The notes: a model not told the origin generated them from the sequence alone. 64,000 nucleotides of DNA from an uncultured Lachnospiraceae bacterium (GCA_910587715.1 CAJUMV010000018.1:1-64000); one strand, 5' to 3'. Counted from the stretch's first letter, positions 33,156-42,820 are shown. Numbers and translations are program-made.

Positions 33156-35774
33156 TTGGATAAGTTTGAGTACAAAGCCAGCGCGGATGAAATTAAAGCG
33201 CTGATAGCAGAGGGAGAGTACGCGGAAGCGGTAAAGATTGCGGATAAGATCGACTGGCGCAGGGTCAGAGGTGTTATGATGCTGTGTACCATCAGCGATT
33301 TGTATAAGATTAACAGGCGGTATCAGGAGAGCAAAGATATCCTGCTGATGGCTTATGAAAAGCACCCTACGGGCAGACTGATCATCTATTCCCTGTGCGA
33401 GCTTTGTATCAAGATGGGAGAGTACGATCAGGCAAGCGAATACTATAAGGAATTTGTACAGATTGCGCCGAGAGACACGGGGCGGTATGTTTTGCAGTAC
33501 CGGCTTTATGAAGCGCTGGACGTCAGCATAGAGGAGCGCATCGCGATTCTCGAGGAGTTTAAGAAGCGGGAGCCGAGAGAAAAATGGGTGTACGAGCTGG
33601 CGTATCTGTATCACCGCATCGGACTGACTACGAAGTGCGTGGAGGAATGCGATGAGATGTTTCTCTGGTTCGGTGAGGGCAGATATGTGATTAAGGCGCT
33701 GGAGCTAAAGGCGCTGCATCAGCCGCTCAGTCCGGAGCAGCAGGAGAAGTATGACGCTTACATAGAGGGGAGAAGCGCCGGGGAAGATGTGGACGAGGAG
33801 CCGGAGGAGGAGTATGAACCCGACGACGAAGTTCCGGGGGACACGCAGGTAGCGGAAAAGCCGGCTCACGGACAGACTGATATCGGTGAGGAAGAAGAGG
33901 ATGTGCTGTCTGCGCCTACCACAGAACTGCCGGAAGTGAAAACGGTGGATGTGGGACAGTATAATACCATCAATTTGCAGATGGCTCTGGCGGAGAGTAT
34001 GAAAGAAGTGCTGGATGACGGGGAAGCGGTTCCTGCCGGTGCACAGGTTTCAGAGGATGTGTCTGGTACATCGGAGGAAGAGGAGCCGGTTTCCGGTGAT
34101 ATCTTAGGAACAGAAGAGGATATCTCTGAGGAAGTCTATGCGGAGGAAGCCGGGGAAAGCCTGGATGAGACGGGCGAGCCGGTTTCCGAGGATGACGAGG
34201 AAACAGGAGCGCCTGTAGCTGCGGACAAGGAGCCGATACCTTTTGAGAAGCCCAAGGAGCGGAAAGAGGAGCCGTCCATCACAGATACAATCATTGCGCC
34301 GCTTTTGGAAGAGACGGCGAAGCTGCCGAATATAAACGCTTTGAATGAGGAAGAACTGCACGCGGCAAGCGAAGAGATTGTGCGGGATGACACGGTAGTT
34401 TTTGACGCGCAGAAAATTATAGAGGAAATGACGAGGGAAGCGGAGCGCCTGCAGGCGAGAGCGCTTAGGGAGCAGGCGATGGCGGCTTCTAAGCCTACCG
34501 AGTATGATAAGTATTTGTCGCAGGAGTACGATGGTCAGATTAGTTTTGTACTGCCTGACGCGGAGAAGGTGGAAAAACAGATTACCGGGCAGCTCAGCAT
34601 TGACGATATTATGGCTGAGTGGGAGCAGATGAAAAAGGATAATCAGGAGAAACGGATGGAGGATGTCCGCCAGCATATTATGGCGCAGACGGGCAGCCTG
34701 TTTGCGAGCTTTGACGAAGCGACCAAGAACGGTCTTTTAGAAGAGCTGGAAAAGGCTTTCATGGCAGCAATCATGAAAGAGTCCGGCAAGAACCCTCATG
34801 TAAGGAAAGTGGTATTCCCGGAGGATACGCCGGATGAGGAAGCGCCGGTTAAGAAGGCTCCGGTGCGGGAGGAGCGCTTATCGGAGCCGGAAGCGGACGA
34901 CACTACGGAAGCGGCGGATACCGTGGAGCTGGATGAAAAGAAATCTGCGGAGAAGCCCGCAAAAGAGGCCGTGCCGGCGCAGGAGCCGGAGGAGTCCGAT
35001 GCCGGAGGAGAAGGCGCGAAAGACAGGGAGCTCAGTCCGGAGGAGCAGGAGCTTTTCGGAAAGTTTGTGCATCAGCGTAAATCCAGGAGACAGCTGGTTC
35101 ATGTGCTGGATAATATGAGTCTGGCGTCTTGCACGGGGAATATCATTATCACCGGCGAGGAAGAGACTACGACAATAGCTCTGGCAAAAGCGCTGATTCG
35201 GGAAATGCAGTATAATGACAGCAACTTTTCCGGGAAAGTGGCGAAGATAGAAGGGCATATCCTGAATAAAAAGGATGTGGAAGCGACTTTTTCCAAGATG
35301 GATAACGGGGCGCTCATCATTGCAGAGGTGTCTAAGCTGAAAGCGGCTACTGTGGCGGCTATGACGAAGGTGCTGGAGAAGGAAAATATGGGTCTTCTGG
35401 CGCTGCTTGTGGGAACGAAAGCGGAAGTGAACGAGCTGTTTTCAAAAAACAGCGCGCTTACCAATACCTTTAATCTGAGAGTGGATATAGAGCCTCTCGA
35501 TAATGAAGCGTTGGTTGCCTATGCGAAGCAGTATGCGGAGGATATGGAGTATTCTATTGATGAATTCGGTATTTTGGCGCTGCATACGCGGATTGCGGAC
35601 AGGCAGACGAGCGACCATGAGGTGACACTTTCGGAGGTGCGTGAGCTGGTGGATGAGGCGATTGCGTATGCCAATAAAAAAACACCGAAACATTTTATGG
35701 ATATTTTGCTCGCAAAGAGGTATGATGAAGAGGACATGATTATACTGCGGGAGAAGGACTTCATGCATTACTAA
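33156..35774 (+). CDS. TPR protein with acidic linker and degenerate AAA-like C-terminal domain
   Basis: Large cytoplasmic protein of about 872 residues. Residues 1-210 form TPR-like helical repeats (TISDLYKINRRYQESKDILLMAYEKHP, cut here into separate repeats, and YSLCELCIKMGEYDQASEYYKEF). Residues 220-400 are a Glu/Val/Pro-rich disordered linker, and 400-640 contain charged helices. The last 240 residues resemble an AAA+ domain of the SpoVK/CbxX kind: NIIITGEEETTTIALAKAL stands where a P-loop is expected but lacks GKT, and ALIIAEVSKL stands for Walker B. So ATP use is doubtful. TTG at 33156 after GAGGTGAGTACC is the likely start; GTG at 33147 is possible. I do not recognise a named function. 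Confidence 0.65.
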   Translation: MDKFEYKASADEIKALIAEGEYAEAVKIADKIDWRRVRGVMMLCTISDLYKINRRYQESKDILLMAYEKHPTGRLIIYSLCELCIKMGEYDQASEYYKEFVQIAPRDTGRYVLQYRLYEALDVSIEERIAILEEFKKREPREKWVYELAYLYHRIGLTTKCVEECDEMFLWFGEGRYVIKALELKALHQPLSPEQQEKYDAYIEGRSAGEDVDEEPEEEYEPDDEVPGDTQVAEKPAHGQTDIGEEEEDVLSAPTTELPEVKTVDVGQYNTINLQMALAESMKEVLDDGEAVPAGAQVSEDVSGTSEEEEPVSGDILGTEEDISEEVYAEEAGESLDETGEPVSEDDEETGAPVAADKEPIPFEKPKERKEEPSITDTIIAPLLEETAKLPNINALNEEELHAASEEIVRDDTVVFDAQKIIEEMTREAERLQARALREQAMAASKPTEYDKYLSQEYDGQISFVLPDAEKVEKQITGQLSIDDIMAEWEQMKKDNQEKRMEDVRQHIMAQTGSLFASFDEATKNGLLEELEKAFMAAIMKESGKNPHVRKVVFPEDTPDEEAPVKKAPVREERLSEPEADDTTEAADTVELDEKKSAEKPAKEAVPAQEPEESDAGGEGAKDRELSPEEQELFGKFVHQRKSRRQLVHVLDNMSLASCTGNIIITGEEETTTIALAKALIREMQYNDSNFSGKVAKIEGHILNKKDVEATFSKMDNGALIIAEVSKLKAATVAAMTKVLEKENMGLLALLVGTKAEVNELFSKNSALTNTFNLRVDIEPLDNEALVAYAKQYAEDMEYSIDEFGILALHTRIADRQTSDHEVTLSEVRELVDEAIAYANKKTPKHFMDILLAKRYDEEDMIILREKDFMHY

Positions 35775-35815
35775 AATATATTCTCTCAGTGCAATAAAAA
35801 ACAGGGGGTTAGGTT

Positions 35816-37795
35816 ATGGCAGTAAAGAAAACGGCTAAGTCGTCCGGAGCGCAGAAAAAGCAGACAAAGACGACGCCAAAAAAGGTAGAGAAGCAGACGA
35901 CAGAGGAGGTATTCATCTCCGAGGCTGACCAGTACGTGTTCGCGCAGGGGACACACTATGATATCTACAAAAAGCTGGGAGCGCATCCTTCCGTGGAAAA
36001 CGGCGAGAAAGGCATGTTCTTCGCCGTGTGGGCGCCCAATGCCGCCAGCGTCCATGTGATAGGAACCTTTAACGACTGGGATGAGGAAAAGCATGAGATG
36101 GAGAAGCTAGGTCCCGGCGGGATTTATAAGCTCTTTATTCCGGGCGTGGGCGAGAATGAGCTTTATAAGTACCTGATTCGGACACCTGCGGGTGAAAAGC
36201 TCTATAAGGCGGACCCTTTTGCGAATTATGCGGAGATGCGTCCGGGCAACGCGTCCAAAACCTTTGATATCAGCAAGTTTAAATGGTCGGACAGCGCATG
36301 GATGGAGGCAAGAGACGGCAAGGATTATAATAAGGAGCCCATGGCAATCTATGAGTGTCACATTGGGTCATGGATGAAACATCCCGACGGGACGACGGAA
36401 GGTTTTTATAATTACCGCGAGTTCGCGGACAGGATTGTGGATTATCTGAAGGAGATGCATTACACCCATATCGAGCTTATGGGTATTGCGGAATATCCTT
36501 TTGACGGTTCCTGGGGGTATCAGGTGACAGGTTATTATGCGCCGACTTCCAGACATGGTAATCCGTCCGATTTTATGTATCTGATCAACGCGCTGCACAA
36601 AAATAAGATAGGCGTGATTCTGGACTGGGTTCCCGCTCACTTTGCGACGGATGCGCACGGGCTTGGGCGTTTCGATGGACAGTGCATTTTCGAGCATCCC
36701 GACCCGAGGATTGGCGAGCATCCCGACTGGGGTACAAAGATTTTCAATTATGCGAAGAACGAAGTCAGGAACTTCCTGATTGCCAATGTGCTCTACTGGA
36801 TCAGAGAGTACCATATTGACGGTATCCGTATTGATGCGGTGGCGTCCATGCTTTATCTCGATTACAGCAAGCAGGCGGGTCAGTGGGTACCCAACAAATA
36901 CGGCGGCAGGGAAAATCTGGACGCGATTGAGTTCTTCAAGCACTTAAATTCCGTGGTGCACGGCGCGTATCCCGGCTTCCTCACCATTGCGGAGGAATCT
37001 ACGGCATGGCCGAAGGTAACCGGAAAAGTGGAGGAGGACGGTCTTGGTTTCAGCTTTAAGTGGAACATGGGCTGGATGCATGACTTCTGTGAATACATGA
37101 AGCTAGACCCGTACTTCCGCAAGAATAATCACTATGCCATGACCTTTGCCATGAGCTATAACAACAGCGAGAACTATATCCTGCCCCTCTCCCATGATGA
37201 GGTGGTGCACCTGAAATGCTCCATGGTCAATAAGATGCCCGGCTACCCCGTAGATAAGTACGCGAACCTGCGTGTGGGCTACAGCTATATGATTGGTCAT
37301 GCGGGCAAAAAGCTCCTCTTTATGGGACAGGATTTCGGTCAGGAGAGAGAGTGGAGCGAGGAGAGAGAGTTAGACTGGAATCTGCTCGGCGAGGAGCAGA
37401 ATAAGGGGATGCACGAGTACGTGAAAGAGCTGCTTGCCCTTTATAATAAGTACCCGGCGATGTATACGATCGACAACGATTGGGCGGGCTTTGAGTGGCT
37501 GAATGCCGACGATGCGGACCGCAGTACATACAGCTTCTACCGCAAGGATAAAACTGGCAAGAACAATATCATGTTCGTGCTCAATATGACGCCTATGAAG
37601 TGGGAGAACTACAAGATCGGGGTGCCGAAAAAGAAGAAGTATAAGCTGCTCTTAAACAGCGACGAGAAGCGGTTCGGCGGAAACGGAAATGAGATTCCTG
37701 CGGAGATTGCGGCGGTGAAGGAACCCTGTAACTTTAAGGACTACAGTATTTCCTTTGATTTGCCGCCTTATGCGGCTGCGATATTTATATTTTAG
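35816..37795 (+). CDS. glgB: 1,4-alpha-glucan branching enzyme
   Basis: GH13 enzyme of 659 residues making alpha-1,6 branches in glycogen. After a Lys-rich N-terminal tail (1-40) follows the CBM48 domain (MFFAVWAPNAASVHVIGTFNDW), then the barrel with HIELMGIAEYPFDGSWGYQ, GVILDWVPAHFATDAHGL, catalytic Asp in GIRIDAVASMLY, catalytic Glu in FLTIAEESTAW and the SHDEVVHLKCSM motif, ending in a beta domain. No other glg genes are adjacent. The basic N-terminal tail is unusual in composition. RBS is AGGGGGTTAGGTT before ATG. Confidence 0.96.
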   Translation: MAVKKTAKSSGAQKKQTKTTPKKVEKQTTEEVFISEADQYVFAQGTHYDIYKKLGAHPSVENGEKGMFFAVWAPNAASVHVIGTFNDWDEEKHEMEKLGPGGIYKLFIPGVGENELYKYLIRTPAGEKLYKADPFANYAEMRPGNASKTFDISKFKWSDSAWMEARDGKDYNKEPMAIYECHIGSWMKHPDGTTEGFYNYREFADRIVDYLKEMHYTHIELMGIAEYPFDGSWGYQVTGYYAPTSRHGNPSDFMYLINALHKNKIGVILDWVPAHFATDAHGLGRFDGQCIFEHPDPRIGEHPDWGTKIFNYAKNEVRNFLIANVLYWIREYHIDGIRIDAVASMLYLDYSKQAGQWVPNKYGGRENLDAIEFFKHLNSVVHGAYPGFLTIAEESTAWPKVTGKVEEDGLGFSFKWNMGWMHDFCEYMKLDPYFRKNNHYAMTFAMSYNNSENYILPLSHDEVVHLKCSMVNKMPGYPVDKYANLRVGYSYMIGHAGKKLLFMGQDFGQEREWSEERELDWNLLGEEQNKGMHEYVKELLALYNKYPAMYTIDNDWAGFEWLNADDADRSTYSFYRKDKTGKNNIMFVLNMTPMKWENYKIGVPKKKKYKLLLNSDEKRFGGNGNEIPAEIAAVKEPCNFKDYSISFDLPPYAAAIFIF

Positions 37796-37814
37796 TTTTG
37801 AATAGATACGGATA

Positions 37815-37854
37815 AAAAGACTGCATACGCAGATGGCTGGGTATGCAGTCTTTT
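37815..37854. terminator. bidirectional terminator after glgB
   Basis: AAAAGACTGCATAC and GTATGCAGTCTTTT pair perfectly (14 bp) around a 12-nt loop, with A and T runs on both sides, between convergent genes. It also marks the left edge of the A+T-rich accessory region. Confidence 0.9.
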
Positions 37855-37859
37855 ATAAT

Positions 37860-38538
37860 TTATGAGGAAATTTTTTGTGTAAATTCTTCCATGGAATCTG
37901 ACCGGGCAGCCAGTTTTATCCACTGGTTCAGGATGTCAGTATCGTCTTCATCATTAATTTGCGCTAGGACATTTTCTGGTATGGAACCAAGGTCCGAAAG
38001 GATTGAAAAAAGGCATTCCTTTAATCCTTCCTGTAATCCTTCCTGCCGTCCCTCGTTTTTAATCAATTGGTCGCGTATCAGCCCTCTCATATAGACAACG
38101 ATAGCGGTTTCTTCATGTTTTACCTTATCTACCATAGTTTGAATCTCCCTTAGCGAATCATTTACCGCATTTTGCCATGTGGTATTTTCTATATAGCGGA
38201 GTAACTCTTTTAACGGCTGTGGGACAGTTCCAACCTTTCCGCCAGTAAACAGGAATAAGTTGAGCACACCGTCGTCGTATGCCATCTCAGGCTCCTCGAG
38301 ACATTTGTTTTTGACCGTGTAGATTATACGATTATAACCAAATGGATCGTAGGGAAGCAGCATAATGATAATGTCCGTAAAAGTTCATTTGGGGAACAAT
38401 TTTTAAAATTTTGACATCCCGACCAAGCAGAGTGGCAACCAGAGTTTTAGCAAATCGTTCTCCGTAGATGGGGTGTGAAATCAATGTTCCAAACAGGAAA
38501 TCGTCAAGTAAGTTTAGTTCTTCAAGTTTTTTCTTCAT
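37860..38538 (-). pseudogene. decayed PD-(D/E)XK nuclease-family transposase (Rpn/PDDEXK_2)
   Basis: Two fragments of one gene in different frames. The 5' part starts at 38538 after AAAGGAGACAA and reads KKKLEELNLLDDFLFGTLI to KILKIVPQM; the frame then wanders off. The 3' part reads DPFGYNRIIYTVKNKCLEE to LKELLRYIE, then a helical tail with Gln/Glu/Gly repeats (EGRQEGLQEGLKE) typical of this family. The central catalytic part, some 60-70 residues with the Asp/Glu/Lys nuclease core, is deleted and a frameshift lies near 38345. The protein cannot be active. Confidence 0.8.
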
Positions 38539-38767
38539 TTGTCTCCTTTCGGCAGTATGCCAAAGAAAGAAAACAATCATTGCTTCGGCATCCGCCATAT
38601 TCTATTTTGCATATGGGGATTGTCAAAGCGAAACCGGAGCGGTTTCAAAAAAGATGATATCCCAGATATGTTAGATAGAGTGTAGCAGAGGAAGATGGTG
38701 GTGTCAAGAGCAAATGAATATAAAAATTATCGGAAAAACGTTTTCGACAAAATTCTACTTCTTTGCA

Positions 38768-38796
38768 TTGACAGGTCTACGAGCGTGTAGTACTAT
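38768..38796 (+). promoter_or_regulatory. promoter-operator of second BlaI/M56 pair
   Basis: TTGACA (38768-38773) and TACTAT (38791-38796), 17-bp spacer. The spacer contains CTAC-N6-GTAG (38777-38790), a BlaI-like inverted repeat, which recurs in the promoter at 40575-40641. Confidence 0.7.
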
Positions 38797-38818
38797 AAAA
38801 TAAAAGGAGGGTCAAGAC

Positions 38819-39208
38819 ATGAACGAAATACTACTATCTGACTCCGAAAAAGAGATTCTGGAGTGGATGTGGAAAGAGGACAAAGAATATTCCTACAGGG
38901 ATATTGCGGTACAGTTTGGAGAGGACTCGGAAAAGAGGTGGAAAAAACAGACATTATCCACATTTTTAACGCGGATGGAACAAAAAGGCGTCATATCTGT
39001 TCGGTGTGAAGGGGAAGAGCGATTCAAGAAAAGACGGTATTTTAAAGCAGCGTTAAACAGACAGCAGTATGAACGGGAAAGGGCGAGACATCTTCTGGAT
39101 TGTTATTTTGACGGCTCTTTGAATCAGTTTATGTCAGCATTAAACGGAGGTAAGAAGCTGGATGGCGCTGAGGCGGACGAACTGAGAAAATTTCTGGAGG
39201 ACGTGTAA
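38819..39208 (+). CDS. BlaI/MecI/CopY-family repressor (second copy)
   Basis: Winged-helix repressor of 129 residues: LSDSEKEILEWMWKEDKEYS, recognition helix region KKQTLSTFLTRMEQKGVIS, wing RRYFKAALN, then a helical dimerisation region (LLDCYFDGSLNQFMSAL) and LSxxEADELRKFLEDV-like end. It differs clearly from the copy at 4125 and so should have its own operators. Its stop overlaps the start of the M56 gene (ATG within TAATG), so the two are translationally coupled. RBS AAGGAGGGTCAAGAC. Confidence 0.9.
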   Translation: MNEILLSDSEKEILEWMWKEDKEYSYRDIAVQFGEDSEKRWKKQTLSTFLTRMEQKGVISVRCEGEERFKKRRYFKAALNRQQYERERARHLLDCYFDGSLNQFMSALNGGKKLDGAEADELRKFLEDV

Positions 39209-40524
39209 TGCTTATTCTGGCTATGTCCATTAGCGGAAGTGTGGTATTCCTTGCTGTTTTCCTGTGTGCTGTTTTGGGAAAAAGGATACTGCCTCCCGCG
39301 TGGGCATACAACATGATGAAGATAGCATTGGTTTTCTTCTGCATTCCACTGCCCAAATACAACAGTGGGTATAAATATGGACTGTCCCGCATATTGGGTA
39401 CCCAGAAACAATGGGACATGAAAAATATTGCGGCAGTAAATTTTATAGGGATAGAAGAAGGCGGCAGGCTACATATAAACTTTCAGACATACATATTGGT
39501 GATGTGGGCTGTCTGGGCGTGCGGGCTGTTGTTTGTGGGCGCCAGGAACATGTATACATTCCAAAAACTGAAAGCACTGAAAGAAAGCCCGCAAATAAGT
39601 CAGACAAATTATCTGGCGATATTTGACAAGGTGAAACAGGAAGTGGGCGTCAAAAAGAATATACCACTGCTGTGCGCCGATGCGTTTGACACAATCTGCA
39701 CAATGGGTGTGTTTCGAAAATATGTTATCATACCGGAAGAAGGATTAACAGAAGATGAAATTTATTTCAGCCTTAAACATGAACTGATTCATGTCAAGAG
39801 ATCGGATGTAGCGTGGAAATATATCAGTCTGCTCGCTGTTCTCCTGCATTGGTTTAATCCATTGGTATATCTTTATTTCAGCGTAATGTCTATTTACAGT
39901 GAACATAGCTGCGATGCCATTTTTGTGCAGGACCTTGATACCGAGAAAAGAAAGAGATATGGAGAAATAATTATCGATATGTCGCGGGAGGGCAGATGGA
40001 CGGAATCGAAACATCAGGCAAATTTTAGTACGGGTAAAATAATGGTTGAATGGAGGTTGAAAAGTATGTTGCGGAGTAGAAAAAGTAAAAAAATAGAGAG
40101 AGTGGTGTCCCTGTTGCTGGGAGCGGTTATTTTGTTTGGGGGTTCTTTGACGGTTTGTGCTTATGAGAATCCACAGGTGGTAAATGGTGCAGATGCAGCT
40201 TTTTTGAAAACAACTCAAGACGAGGAGGTTGCAAAGACTTTTATTATAGGAGAAATACAGTATTCTGAAGAAGGTACATTGGATTTTAAGGAGTTTGTGG
40301 GAAATGACGGTATCCGCTATGAGTTGTCTGAAATGCAAAATGCTAACATGGAAAGAGCGGGATGCATACACTCTTATGTGAGCGGATATGTCGCTGATCA
40401 CCGTAAGTATTCGGATGGGAGTTGTAAGACGGATTATTATTATGCGGAAAGATGTGAGAAATGTGGCAGACTGGAAATGAAAGGTTATGCCCATACAGAA
40501 ACCTCAACGAAATGCACGCATTAA
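39208..40524 (+). CDS. BlaR1-like M56 membrane metallopeptidase (short form)
   Basis: Membrane zinc protease of 438 residues with four hydrophobic segments (about 3-23, 30-50, 95-115 and 305-325). The protease motif HELIHVKRSD starts at residue 191 and is followed by LHWFNPLVY and HSCDAIFV, typical of M56. The extracytoplasmic C-terminus is short (about 110 residues), with a possible metal-binding tail: CIHSYVSGYV, then KTDYYYAERCEKCGRLE and a terminal CTH. Four Cys and several His suggest a zinc or redox-sensing sensor end. It probably triggers cleavage of the upstream repressor. The signal is unknown. Confidence 0.85.
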   Translation: MLILAMSISGSVVFLAVFLCAVLGKRILPPAWAYNMMKIALVFFCIPLPKYNSGYKYGLSRILGTQKQWDMKNIAAVNFIGIEEGGRLHINFQTYILVMWAVWACGLLFVGARNMYTFQKLKALKESPQISQTNYLAIFDKVKQEVGVKKNIPLLCADAFDTICTMGVFRKYVIIPEEGLTEDEIYFSLKHELIHVKRSDVAWKYISLLAVLLHWFNPLVYLYFSVMSIYSEHSCDAIFVQDLDTEKRKRYGEIIIDMSREGRWTESKHQANFSTGKIMVEWRLKSMLRSRKSKKIERVVSLLLGAVILFGGSLTVCAYENPQVVNGADAAFLKTTQDEEVAKTFIIGEIQYSEEGTLDFKEFVGNDGIRYELSEMQNANMERAGCIHSYVSGYVADHRKYSDGSCKTDYYYAERCEKCGRLEMKGYAHTETSTKCTH

Positions 40525-40574
40525 AATGAAAGCTATACAATATGAATTGTTGAAATATAAAGACGCTGTTTTGC

Positions 40575-40641
40575 TTGACATGTGTTTATAGTCGTAGTAT
40601 ATTATTCCAAGAACTACAAGGATGTAGTTCTTGGAATAATA
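40575..40641 (+). promoter_or_regulatory. promoter and 19-bp inverted-repeat operator of secreted PPC protein
   Basis: TTGACA (40575-40580), 17-bp spacer, TATATT (40598-40603). A perfect 19-bp inverted repeat (arms 40600-40618 and 40623-40641, gap AGGA) overlaps the -10 and start site. Its centre CTAC-AAGGAT-GTAG has the same CTAC-N6-GTAG form as the blaI promoter at 38777, so control by that BlaI copy is likely. Confidence 0.7.
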
Positions 40642-40696
40642 GCAGTTTGCAAACTACAGAACAAACAAAAATACATGTAAAGGAGAGAAGCGCAAC

Positions 40697-42748
40697 ATGA
40701 AAGCGAAGAAGATTGTTGGTATTTTATGTGCAGCATCCATTTTTCTGGTGAGTACTGGTATGTCGGCTAATGCTGCGGATTTGTCGAATGAAATTGAGGT
40801 AATCACTGAAACGGAAGAAATGGCAGGGACAGAAGAAACGCCAGAAACGGAAGAGATTGCAGAAGTAGAAGAAACACCCGAAACAGAAGAGACTGCAGGG
40901 GTAGAAGAAACGCCCGAAGAAGAGGCTGCAGAGGTAGAAGAAACGCCCGAAACAGAAAAGGTTATAGAGACAGAAGAAGCCGCTGAAGTAGATGAAACGG
41001 CTGATACTGAAGTGGCTTCAGAGCAAAAAGAAATAGAGATTGATGATACAGTTGGGGAAGATACTGTGCTTGGGGACGTCATATCCTTGGAGGAGTTATC
41101 CTCAATACAAAATCATGATGCGGAAGGTATGATGTTGGCAGATATTCCTGATGTTACAGCTTTATTAGATGATAAGGTATCAGATGTTGAGCTTCAAGGG
41201 GCTGATTTTGGGAATTATAATCTTGATTCGGCGACATCCATGGGAACTCTATCAAGAAAGATGACTCGTAGTGCAGACAGCATTACACAGTCATTTACTG
41301 ATTTTATCACCGCTGAAGGTGACATCAAATCAGTGGGATTTAGTTTGTTTGAGGGTGAAATCTTTAATGCAACTTTGGCTTGTCCAAATAATAAAAATCT
41401 GAATTATGATTTGGCTTTGTTTTCTATTGCAGACGATGGAACGGCATCTTTAATTAGCGCTTCTACTTTGGGAACATATATTGATTCAGAAACAGGGAAG
41501 ACAGTTGATGAGGGCATATCTTATGTTCATAATCAAGGAACGGAAGGAAATTTTGCAATTGCAGTAATTGCAACATCAGGAAGTAGTTCAGTAGATAGCT
41601 TTACATTGACTATAAGCCTTGATACTGTTGGCTCATATGACCGTAGTGAACCAAATGATAGTCCTTACACAGCAACAAGGCTTTCCTCTTTAAGCACGAC
41701 AGGCTCGTTGCATGTTGTAAATGATCAGGACTGGTATGTTGTCAATATGAACAGCGGCGTATATAAAGTGACGGCAGGTAATTATCAGGCAGAAATCTAT
41801 TATGTAGACGAAGGCGATGTAATGGTTAGAGAGAGAAAAGCAGGCAACAATTATGTTCTGAACAACAGGACATATTTTGTCAAGGTTTTCTCGAATGTAT
41901 CGCAGGATAAATTTGAGTTTGGCGATTATACTTTGGAAATGGTCGATCAGTCAAAATATGCCACCATGGAAACGGCATTTGATTTTGGCGATTGGGAACG
42001 CTCTTATACAAAATTACCAAAGGTAATACCGGATGGACAGAGAGTAGCATATTACAAATTTACAATTGATCCAGAGGATAGGGCTTATGGTAGCTTTATA
42101 ATCACAAATGGAGAGACCGGTACCCTTATTGAATTTCTTGACAGCACAGGAGAGACGCAAGACTTTGGATTTACAGGGAGTCCAAAAGTTAGTAATATAC
42201 CAGTTAGAGGAGTTATACAGAAGAGTTACGGTAGTTTAAAGCACCTTGTTGTCGATATTAATGGAAATAGAACAAGCTCAATTGGATACATAAGAGTTAC
42301 AAAGGTAGATGAAATGGACTCTAATGCAGGAGGTATTCCATCAATTCATACCAGAATATATTCGGGATATAACACATTTACGTTTTCCGGCACAGCTAAG
42401 AATTCTGGAGGCAGTATTTCAAATATTATATCGTTGAATTTATCGAGTAATTCTAAAATACCTAATGGAGCGGTTGTAGATAGAATTTCCACAGCTAGTT
42501 CGATTTCTTATAGGGTGGGAGGCGTTTACCATCAATTGAATCCGGGCGGTGATGGTTGGATTCAATCAAGCAGTTCTGATGCGACAAGTGGTGATTTTGA
42601 TTTATCAGGGTATAATATTGCGGCAAAACAGCCATGGCAGTTTAGGTACTCCCAAACTGCCCTTAGGAGTACAGAAATGAGCCGTGTAGAAATGCGAATT
42701 TATTGGGACTATGATATTAATCAAACAAACTACGAAGTATTTAAATAA
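40697..42748 (+). CDS. secreted protein with Glu/Thr repeat and PPC-like domains
   Basis: Protein of 683 residues. It has a Sec signal peptide (KKIVGILCAASIFLVSTGMS, cleavage after ANA), then a low-complexity stretch (about 35-115) of imperfect EETPETEE-type repeats, then a spacer with VTALLDDKVSD. Two beta-rich regions follow that resemble bacterial pre-peptidase C-terminal (PPC) domains: residues about 200-300 (FSLFEGEIFNATLACP) and 312-415 (DRSEPNDSPYTATRL then NDQDWYVVNM). The C-terminal third is beta-rich and unassigned. There is no peptidase domain, LPxTG or other anchor. The gene is preceded by AAAGGAGAGAAGCGCAAC and a BlaI-type operator. It may be the main output of the neighbouring BlaI/M56 system. 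Confidence 0.7.
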   Translation: MKAKKIVGILCAASIFLVSTGMSANAADLSNEIEVITETEEMAGTEETPETEEIAEVEETPETEETAGVEETPEEEAAEVEETPETEKVIETEEAAEVDETADTEVASEQKEIEIDDTVGEDTVLGDVISLEELSSIQNHDAEGMMLADIPDVTALLDDKVSDVELQGADFGNYNLDSATSMGTLSRKMTRSADSITQSFTDFITAEGDIKSVGFSLFEGEIFNATLACPNNKNLNYDLALFSIADDGTASLISASTLGTYIDSETGKTVDEGISYVHNQGTEGNFAIAVIATSGSSSVDSFTLTISLDTVGSYDRSEPNDSPYTATRLSSLSTTGSLHVVNDQDWYVVNMNSGVYKVTAGNYQAEIYYVDEGDVMVRERKAGNNYVLNNRTYFVKVFSNVSQDKFEFGDYTLEMVDQSKYATMETAFDFGDWERSYTKLPKVIPDGQRVAYYKFTIDPEDRAYGSFIITNGETGTLIEFLDSTGETQDFGFTGSPKVSNIPVRGVIQKSYGSLKHLVVDINGNRTSSIGYIRVTKVDEMDSNAGGIPSIHTRIYSGYNTFTFSGTAKNSGGSISNIISLNLSSNSKIPNGAVVDRISTASSISYRVGGVYHQLNPGGDGWIQSSSSDATSGDFDLSGYNIAAKQPWQFRYSQTALRSTEMSRVEMRIYWDYDINQTNYEVFK

Positions 42749-42758
42749 ATTGTGTTAG

Positions 42759-42803
42759 TGCCTGTGACGATGCTACAAAGTGGTATCGTCACAGATTATT
42801 GTG
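42759..42803 (+). terminator. hairpin after PPC protein gene
   Basis: CTGTGACGAT and ATCGTCACAG pair perfectly around a 13-nt loop, shortly after the stop codon; no strong T tract follows. Exact stem lies within the interval given. Confidence 0.5.
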
Positions 42804-42820
42804 TCACAGACAAAAATAAA

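Noticed and set aside
40799..41035. Short tandem DNA repeats resembling a CRISPR array
   Set aside because: They are imperfect, contiguous and in frame, and encode the acidic repeat of a signal-peptide-bearing protein. No spacer structure or cas gene is present in the window.
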